A DNA stretch of 64,000 nucleotides, taken from positions 248,001-312,000 of the forward strand of contig VNWV01000014.1 in assembly GCA_009801085.1 (NCBI GenBank). Direction: 5' to 3'. Both the position numbers and the translations under genes were made by a program. The notes beneath the pieces were generated by a model, which saw only the letters and a list, made by a program, of their open reading frames with translations, ran no database searches and was not told the DNA's origin. This document shows positions 22,438 through 30,914 of this stretch, piece after piece; the first letter of the stretch is position 1, and each line of letters opens with the position of its first letter. Source of the stretch: Lasiodiplodia sp. COLG20. Its lineage: Eukaryota > Ascomycota > Dothideomycetes > Botryosphaeriales > Botryosphaeriaceae.

Positions 22438-24681
22438 CTATTTTTTGAAATCTGTCTTTGTGAAGAATTATAGTGATGTCCTGAGTAGACTCTGGATCGT
22501 TTTCTGCAATCTCTTGAAGCTCCGGAACAATCTTTAAACAGTTTGGGTACACAGCAACATCCACAACGTAGGCCCTCCCGCGAATGACCTTGAGATCGTC
22601 CGGTTCGTACTGGAAGAGGGAGAGTCTGTTGGCGATGCGCTCTTGAAGGTTTGCACCAATTCTAGCGAGTTCCTCAAGTTGCGCCTTTCGCAAGTTTGCA
22701 TAGGTGTGAACAAGAATGTAATCCGACCACATTGGGTATCTTTCGTCCTGGAAGAGGCTGTATGGATAAATGTGACTGAGATTAACGGCAATGCCGTTGA
22801 TGGTGACAGCAAAATGATGAGGATAATCAAAAGTAGGGTCTCGCAGAGGTGGATACACAAGCCAAGATATACGCTGTACGTCATATGGTACCAGACACAC
22901 CTCTTGGTCTTGCGAAATCTCATCGCCGCTCGGGAATGACAGGCGATGGCCCAGGCTTTGTAGTTTCGACGTGTAGCCCCGCGGAGGCTCTGTCCTTGGC
23001 AGCACGAAGTCCACCAGATCGACAAAGTGCCCCGTCACAATGAAAACTAAGGTATACAGAACCGGCTGATCTTGTGGGAGACCCGATGGCCACAACAGGC
23101 TTAGGGAACTGAACTTTACAAGGCAATCTTCGCCCGGAGATAAGGAGTCTTCGCTGACACTGTAGATCATGCCACATGCGTTAACACTGAATACAGATAC
23201 AACAATAGACTCTTTTCCTTCATTGCGCAGGGTGAGGCGTGGGCCATTGCCGTTGAGTAAAGCGGCGGTGCCGTCTTTCCGGAAGACCTTGGTCGTTGTG
23301 AGATCGTCGATTTCGATATTGAGGTCACACGGGAGAGCTTCTTCGCCGCTGCCTCCATCCATGCTAATTAAATGCTGTGCTTTGGCGAGCTGTTCAGCTT
23401 TGAGTACAGCATCCTCAATGTCCTGTGCTGAAATGCATACCATATTCTTCCCAGTAAAACCAAGGATATGGCCCCGAGATTGTCGAAATTCTACAAGGTG
23501 ACCACAGTCGTCTTGCCTTTCACGAATTCTGAGAAGTTGCGATTTCTGGATACGCTCTCTGAGACTAGGAATATTTTCCGAGGCCTCGACCGGCCACCTG
23601 TACAAAGACTCCTGTTTGATAAAAGCAGTCGCATTCATGTAAGAGATTGGAATAGATGGTAAGGTGGGCTTGGAGAACTCAATATCGCTTTCAACACCTC
23701 GAATGCTGCGGACTCGAGCTACTCCCAGTCTTTCCCGGTTGCCATGATTGTCGATTTCCTCTCGTCCCGCTGGCATAATTGTATACACGTTGCCCTCTTT
23801 CACTCCGGACACTCGTCCAGCGTTGATAACAACACTCGAACACTCGCGGATGGGCCGTCATTTATCGTGACTGGGAGAGGCTCGATCTGCTTCGTGTTCG
23901 TTTTCAAGACAATACGGTCTTCCGGGCCTTCGAGGACAGGATGTTGACCTGGGAACTCACAGGTAACAAGCTCGTGGATACGACCCATGGCACTGCTCCA
24001 GGACACTTCCATCGCAATCGCTTTATCCAATGCCAAAGAAAATGCTTTGGTAAGCGCGCCAACCCTTTCATCATCCGTATATTCCCATGCCGTCTCAGCC
24101 GGTCTAGCCGCGGCTATCATCACAGTATGCAGATTGCGCCCCACGAAGCCTTGTTCTGGCCATAATTTGGCATCTCAAAACTGATCCTCCTGTCGGGATA
24201 GATCGTGGTGTTTGACTCCACGAATGGATTTGCGGACCGCGTCAAAACCGTGTCGGGGATCACAAGCCTCGCGGCCGGAATAACAGCAGTCGAAGACTAG
24301 TGTGACATTTTCAGTCCTTTCCGTCATTTCGTCAACTATGTGCCTAATTTCGATATCGAGGATGCCGCGAAAATCATGTGGCGCTGAGTCGGCAAAGTCG
24401 GACGGAACAATGAATCGATACAGTCGTTGTGATTCGGTGGATTCGACGATTCCACCATTTCCCGAATAGTAGATTAAGACGACAACTTCCGCGGAAATGG
24501 AGGATATTAGCTTATCCCACTGATTCAGAATATTTTCCCGGGTTGCCTCAGCATCGACACACCGCCAAGTCTCGAAACCATGCTTCTGCAAAACTACGGA
24601 CATTAACTGCACGTCAATCGTCGGACCGCTGAGGCCGCAAGCCGGACTGCCGAGGAGTAGAGCTAATTTCTTCGAGGCCAT
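20845..24681 (-). pseudogene. caspase-like / beta-domain / S8 subtilase fusion, interrupted
   Basis: Read from the ATG at 24681 (MASKKLALLLGSPACGLSG) the frame encodes a caspase-like domain close to the bacterial-type caspase family: VVLIYYSGNGGIVES, then FDCCYSGR, LHTVMIAAARPAETAWEY and HELVTCEFPGQHP. The catalytic Cys133 is present, but the catalytic His of YSGHGG is Asn75. Three lesions interrupt an otherwise coherent protein: an in-frame TGA at 24175-24177 inside the conserved caspase fold, a frame change within 23800-23857 before VINAGRVSGVKEGNVY, and a one-base change in a C run near 22426-22431 (KIEAT then LAEITRITGLDKHD). The middle 450 residues are beta-rich (LLWPSGLPQDQPVLYTLVFI) and the end is an S8 subtilase. 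No intron removes the TGA or either frame change convincingly. Without lesions it would exceed 1250 residues. Assembly error is possible but three independent errors in one gene seem unlikely. Confidence 0.75.
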
Positions 24682-24738
24682 CGTCCAGATGAGGCCTGCA
24701 GTCGTGTTGGCAGACTGAGGTTGATTGTAATCGAGCAA

Positions 24739-25366
24739 TACAGGCGCTGACGGGATGCGGCGCAGTAATGGAGAGAACTAGGGTAGGCAAGGGCCAGCAC
24801 TGGCGTTAATTGATATCCAATGGCAAGTCACAGCGAAATTGGAACGATTCAATCTGGCGTAATTCGGATGATCAGCGGAGTATGTTGGGAGGAAGCAGGA
24901 CAGTAAGATTTTAAGCCAGCTTGGGAATATGATATAAATAGGATGGCCACTAAGCAAACGGGAGAAAATATAGGGCTGGATGTTAGCCGTGCTAGGAACT
25001 CCATCTTGGTTGCCTGTTTGTTGCGGTTGGCTAAACAAATATTTGTAAGCGTGATTGTCTTTGGTTTTCTTGAACTTGTGCCTGGCGACATGATAGCAGT
25101 GTTTCCTGATTGCCTAGACATGGTGTACTGGAAGGTCGTAGAAATGATGAGAAAATCAATTGTATATGCATGCTATTTCTGTGGTAGAGGTGAAATATCA
25201 GACACAACGTTGTGCAACGAAAGAAATGGCCAATTATCTCTTTCCGGTCGGCCCGTGTTTCCCAACTCCACCCAATAAATCGTGATTTCTACCTTGACGT
25301 CCTCCACTGTGAAATCAACATAGCATAAGAAAACTGGTTCCACCTATCTCGGGAGGTGATAATTCG
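24739..25366. other. intergenic, no gene recognised
   Basis: The plus-strand frame 24943-25278 has no family features. The interval holds the promoter side of the caspase-like gene and the 3' flank of the DUF3433 gene. Confidence 0.4.
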
Positions 25367-28300
25367 TCAGCGAGACCAATCTGATTTTCCGACATCAATC
25401 CCAAACCAACGTTTCTCGTCCCCAGCTCCTCCTCGCCACCCCATGCTGAAGAGCAATCCATCAAATACCCCCTTTTCGAGAAGTTCCTTGTCGCTTAACC
25501 ACTCCGAGCCCGGCGGGATGACGTCCTCTCTCAGCATGCTCGATCCAGCAAGCAAACTGGCCTGTGCAGCAATCGAGCAGGGGTTCTTCGGGAGGATCTC
25601 CTTCGTGTTCATAGCCCAGAAGGATACGGCGATGCATACCCCGATGATTCCGAGGAGGACTTCAAGGATTCATGTGGAAATCTCCGACTGCTGAAGGCGA
25701 TCACGGCCAGGGCCTGTAAGCGTGCCGTTTATTAGAGGTTTTTCCCCTTGTATCTCTTTCCGGCTATTGAAATTTAGAACCTGCGGGAAAAACAGGCGTA
25801 GGTAGTACTCAAGACTGTCTACGACCTTTGAGAATCCATCGTCTCCAATGATATCGTTCATGTCGAGCCTATGCGGACTTTGTCCTTGGAGCATCGTAAA
25901 GAAGAGTGGGTCGAAAGATCCATCCACTGCGAACGGCCCGGTCCGTCGTGAGGCAGATGGTAGTTGCTCTGCAACGAGATTCAGCAGGTACAGTGCGATG
26001 TTGCCATTCTCGACACGACGCGCTGACCCCTCATCAACCTTCAGCGTGGAGATGCTAAAAGAGGGTAATGAAAATGTCGTCTCGATTTTCACTTCTTCGA
26101 CGAAGCCATCGCACAGAGCCACTTTCAGAGCCGAATCATTATTGCCGCTCAAGCAATAAAAAAGTATAAAGGAAGGACATGACGGGTTCCGATGGTCCCA
26201 CAGATCTCTGACTTTGCCGATGCCGTTTGCTTTGTCTCCATGATCAAATAGCTGGTGTTTGATATTACAACCAGCCTGCGAGTGAACCGAGACATTGAAA
26301 CGTTCGGCCAACCCAAGGCGCGGAAGAGGAATTGTTACGATGTTCAGCTCATCGTCCCTCAATAGAGTGCAGTTCAGAGAAGGCCGAAGCACCTCTAATG
26401 GCGCCTCAGCCATGAACCAACCGTCGGAGGACGTGTTAGAGTCATTTTTGCGAGAATAGGTATCTGCATCCAAGATGGTAACTTTGGGGAAGACCAGACC
26501 CTGTTGTGTCCAACGCGGATAAGACATGTTGTTGTCATTATCCAACAGCCGTGCAATATCAGACGAGCTTGCTAGCTCCGTGTAGTAGAAAGAGCTCGAA
26601 TTTGCCCAACGTCCTTGAATGTCCTCCAACAGCAGTGTATCTTGAATCTGCAGCTGTGTCACCTCACTAATTTGAATAAACTGGGCGGTATAGAGGCCAG
26701 CTGCTGCGATTGTGAGGAAAGGGCTCAGTAACATTGACAGAGACGTTGCAATGAGAGCCCAATGTCGCAGTCGTATGGAGTTATAAAAAGCATGCATGGT
26801 CAAAAGAGAGGCTTGTGAACTCAATATCGCCCTTGTTTGGTCTGAGTTCCAGAGTCGCAGTTTGTGGTATGGGAAGAGCGTGGTGGATGTGAACTGATCG
26901 TGGCAACGAGAAGTTGGATAGCCATCATCGTCAGAGTGGGAACATAGAGCCATGTGTACCTGACTACGCCTTGGCTACTTACGTATGTAAGGCCACTGTG
27001 GAGCCATGATTCGTGATAAAGGACTTCCAGAGTTACAATGATCATAACGATCAGTATTAAGACCATGGATTTATGCATAGCGGAGATGGCGAATGGCCGC
27101 CACCATTTGATACTTGCAGCGCAATCTTCCTGATCTTGCCATTCGCTGTCAGGGTTATCTTCGCCATAGAGGTCGACTTTGAAGCGCATCTGCCCACCAA
27201 CATATCCGGTGTCGCTTTTGCACCATTTTGCTTTCATTGAGTCCTGGATTCTGAATAGCGGAACGGAACCAGTGCCACAGAAGAAGGCTGAAAGGTCGCC
27301 ACTCCGAGAAAGGACAGTCGAGAAGCCACCAATGGAGTCGGGGTCTCTACTAGCGATTTCTTGTGGCACCACGGCACATAGGACCGCAGCGAGGACGCTC
27401 AAGGCTGCCGGGATTGCAAGCATCCAGTAGATGCAGAGACTGCGTACGTGAATTCGTTGCTGCGTGGTGTGGATTATTGCGTTGTATTCCTCAGATCCCG
27501 GTATCATGAGCTCGGTGTTCGCTATCTGAGCCGTTGCCGCTTGAAAGAAGTTTCTGAATGCATCACCCAATACATGGGGATCCATAAGCGATGCGACAAG
27601 TTCCACCTTGCTGAAGACCATCAGGGTCAAGAATACTCTATCAATGCTGTCACTGTCGCTGCGATCCGAATATACTCGCTCAAGGCCTACTCCATCCATC
27701 CGTAGTCTGTAATCCCATGCATAGGAAAAAATGCCGTCATGAAAGCGGTTGAAGATGTCCAAGCTGGTCACGCTTGCCAGCTGCTCTCCGGAAGGAGATA
27801 GACTTGTGGATGGCGGGGATGATACGAGCATCTGGCCGGCATCCAGTTTGATGGAAGATGGTGTTATCTTGTAGGTTGGCTGGCAAACGAATACTGTGAT
27901 GATGCCAGGCTCGCTTGTAGCACCATCAGCCTTTACACCGGCCCGGTATGGACCCATGTAGGATGTGTTCGGGCTTGCGTAGCCAGATAATATGCCCCAT
28001 CGTCGTTGTTCAGGGGGGCTGTCCTCCCAGTCCAGGGTGTAATTGGATGTATCATTGCAAAGTAGTTTGCGGACCTCGATGAAATGATATCCAAGAGGGG
28101 ACCCAGGCCATTTTCCATCTTCCCATTCAACATAGTCATGGAAATAACACGATCTCATCTCAAACTCCATATAAGTGCGGTTGGACCCTTCGGCGTCCAT
28201 GATGTATGTATGAAGTGATGTAATTTTTGCTGCTTCACACCGCGGATCGGATTGAAAAGTGGGCAAATCAGCTTCTAAAATGTCACGGCTGCCTTGGGTA

Positions 28301-29133
28301 AGTCAGCGTTCAGGGATCTTGAATCGAAAAACAAGCTGAGATGTATGTATACCTAATTTGACAGGACTAATATCGACACCTGGTACCGCTTGTTGATCTG
28401 TCGTGCCTTGAGGCCAGGACATATTGTAGGTAGACGTTACGACTGCGGTCCACAGTGGTGTGTCGTCTTGCCGACTCGAGTTCCAATTGGCGGTACTGAA
28501 CAGTTTCGTAGAGTTAAGGGGTACATTCTTAATCATCCATGGCTGCTCTTCCAAGATCAGGAGACTAGTAGATACGACAATGAGGAGCTTAATCAAGAGA
28601 GAGCTGAGGATCGCAAGGGTCACCAGGAAATCACGGGCTTTGAAGGACTTGAACAGGGCATTAATCTGGTTGATTGAAACGTAATCCATGAACAACGTCT
28701 CAGAAGCCTTGGTGGGTCCTGCACACAGGACAGCCCATGGCATGACCTGTTTCGCTCGGTATTCAACTTGTCCCCAGAGCGTCGCGGCGAGAGTCAGGAT
28801 CGCAGTTGGTCCATACGTCCACGCGTAATGTTGTGATGGCTGAGCACTGGCAAGGCCTCGGTTTTGTTTGTCGAAGACAACAAGGAGAATAAGTCCCGCA
28901 GCAACGGATAGATAGAAGACAATGAAGGTGAGTAACACAGGTCGACGTAGGAAAAAAGGGGTCCATGAACGTTTGCGAATGACAGATTCGTTGTGTTCGC
29001 CAACAGGTTCGATGGAGCGTTCTTCACTGATGTGCACTGAAGACCGTTCGACAAAATTTGAGGTGGATTGGTAGGACTCGCCGCCTGAGGCCTCTGGGCA
29101 GGATTGATGGGCTGCGACGGTTCCGTTCTGCAT
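25367..29133 (-). CDS. DUF3433 multi-pass membrane protein, probably damaged
   Basis: The ATG at 29133 (MQNGTVAAHQ) opens a large protein with two DUF3433-type halves: RPVLLTFIVFYLSVAAGLIL, YAWTYGPTAILTLAATLWGQ, PWAVLCAGP, later FAISAMHKSMVLILIVMIIV and a second multi-membrane block. Exon 1 is 28353-29133 and exon 2 begins at 28274 after a 78-nt intron. Near 26890 the frame changes. Either a well-formed intron (GTAAGT at 26982, CTGAC branch, CAG at 26894; exon 3 from 26893) is removed at the cost of a membrane segment that looks coding (YTWLYVPTLTMMAIQLLVAT), or one base is missing. Further on, TGA at 25670-25672 interrupts the strongly typical end (QQSEIST, stop, ILEVLLGIIGVCIAVSFWAM, KEILPKNPCSIAAQASLLAG), which resumes in the same frame to 25367. 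To the TGA the spliced product is 1098 residues. Function of the family is unknown. Confidence 0.75.
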
Positions 29134-29674
29134 TATTTTCTGGATTCTGAGCAAAAATATCTTTTTCTTTTGGGGCGGTAAGATTGATTTCCCAGACAGC
29201 GTATTGTGAAGGTGTGAGAAAGGTGCGAGCAGATGCTTGAGATAAGGGTTGTGAGGTCCTGTCAGCTTTCATACTAGAGGCCAGTGAAGGCTGAGGCTCT
29301 GCTTATGTTCCCTTGCATACTCTCCTGAGGATTCAGGCGACATGGAAAACTGGTTTCGCTGCGGTACTATGATGAAATTGTCTCGCCTGTGTGATACCCA
29401 CATGGCTGAAAGGTGCAAGCCTCACGGGCTGAGCAGCTTGGGGGCCAGTGTTGTACATACAAAGTCCTCGCTGCCTGGGGCTGAAATTCTCTGGGTTATC
29501 CACGGTGAGCAAAGAGCAAATGAGTTATCCACTATGACACACTCATACTATGAGGGCCAGGGTCTCTAATACAATTCAATGCTTGCCCAGATAGTGGGGT
29601 ACTTTGGCACGACAATAACGTATTTTAGGTTTGACTGTGCAATAATTACGAGCATCGGTAGGTAGTACCACCCA
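29134..29674. other. intergenic between divergent genes
   Basis: Bidirectional promoter space for the DUF3433 gene (minus) and the F-box gene (plus). No gene or clear core-promoter element was recognised. Confidence 0.4.
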
Positions 29675-30820
29675 ATGCCAAGGTCGCACAGAAACCACGA
29701 GTGTGTTTACCCCGCCTCGGTCGCATGGCCGTGTTCTTTCATAACAACAGACCACACTCAGGTAAAAGCGCCCTCAGAGACCTCGACAGACCCGACAGTC
29801 AACGCACTCCTCAACAGCAACTCTCTCATGTCTCTTGAAGCGCTTCCCCCGGAGCTGAAAATGAAGATTGCCTCGTACCTACAATTGCGCGACCTGATCC
29901 TGCTGCGCAGCACATCAAAGCGCTGGCAAACAGTCATCAACAACAACCTCTCCCTCATCCGCCGCGCCCGCCGCGATCTCCTCCGTCTATGGGACGACAC
30001 GGTCCGCTCTCCCTACTTCCCCTCGACCCGTTACCTCGTATCAGTGAATCTGTACGCCTTCGATCGACGCCAGTACCTCACGAAAATATCGTGCGGTCTG
30101 CCGCTTCCCGAGGAATTCGAACTGTGGGTGCTCGAATGGCCCGCCAAGGCTGTGATCGGATGGACGTGGCCAGGACTGGAGATGGAGGTCGTTACCGACG
30201 GATATGGCGGCACGGACTTTATACTTCCGGAGGATCAGTATTGGAAGCTATACGGGCACAATTTACTCGCCGCACAGCCGATTCGGCCACGCCTTCCACT
30301 CTACGTGTGGGACAAAGTCACTAGGAGCGCAGATGGGAGCAGCGTCTGGAAAGAGGATGGGGACGCATGTTTTGACAGGAATGGAGGTCTGGGGAGGTTG
30401 CACAGAAAGGTGGCGGATCATGACGTCGGAGTGGCCATAGCTGTATGGTGTATGAGTCCTTATTTTGATCACGGAGAAGAACGTAGGCTCCAGTACGCCC
30501 TGGTCATATCTGGGCTTGGGGCGACGTACAACTGTTCGGTTCAACCTTTCCGTAAACAGCCCGACTCCAATGCCTATGGGATCTACAATGTTACCCATCT
30601 TGATCGGGACGCGGTTGACCGAGGGGTCTGGCAGGATCTATGGCCGGAAGGAATCATCAGCGCTCCATCTTGGGTGGCATGGTTACGCCGTCAGTTGGAG
30701 GTCCTTGAGAACGAGTACAAGCGGTTCGGTACCATCCCCGCTAATATTGTCGGGGATGTAGGTCCATCAGGCGAGGCTGCAGGAGCTTCCCCGACTTATT
30801 CAAGACAAGGGTTTTCGTGA
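29675..30820 (+). CDS. F-box domain protein
   Basis: A single exon of 381 codons. From residue 52 it reads MSLEALPPELKMKIASYLQL and continues RSTSKRWQTVI, a clear F-box (L-P-x-E-L start, then S-K-x-W), the module that recruits SKP1 in SCF ubiquitin ligases. The remaining 300 residues contain several Trp-rich segments (WVLEWPAKAVIGWTWPG) but no repeat I recognise as a substrate-binding domain, a common situation in fungal F-box proteins. The true start is uncertain: the ATG at 29675 gives an unrelated 51-residue extension, while the ATG at 29828 starts directly at the F-box. It ends 94 bp from the convergent GPI-protein gene. Confidence 0.75.
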   Translation: MPRSHRNHECVYPASVAWPCSFITTDHTQVKAPSETSTDPTVNALLNSNSLMSLEALPPELKMKIASYLQLRDLILLRSTSKRWQTVINNNLSLIRRARRDLLRLWDDTVRSPYFPSTRYLVSVNLYAFDRRQYLTKISCGLPLPEEFELWVLEWPAKAVIGWTWPGLEMEVVTDGYGGTDFILPEDQYWKLYGHNLLAAQPIRPRLPLYVWDKVTRSADGSSVWKEDGDACFDRNGGLGRLHRKVADHDVGVAIAVWCMSPYFDHGEERRLQYALVISGLGATYNCSVQPFRKQPDSNAYGIYNVTHLDRDAVDRGVWQDLWPEGIISAPSWVAWLRRQLEVLENEYKRFGTIPANIVGDVGPSGEAAGASPTYSRQGFS

Positions 30821-30914
30821 GCTGGACTATTTTCACTTGGGGCATACGGCAGACTCATTCTGTAGATGTATCTGAATTATACGTAACACTATTTCCGACT
30901 CTCTTCCCACGTAC

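Noticed and set aside
24103..24242. A 72-nt intron (GTGGAG...CAAG) that would remove the TGA in the caspase-like domain
   Set aside because: The donor is weak and the removed sequence aligns in character with the conserved stretch (HHDLS to LWPE) of the family, so a premature stop is likelier.
19087..25712. Shared GGCGATCACGGCCAG in the esterase and the DUF3433 gene
   Set aside because: A single 15-bp match within unrelated coding sequences; no extension of similarity, so chance.
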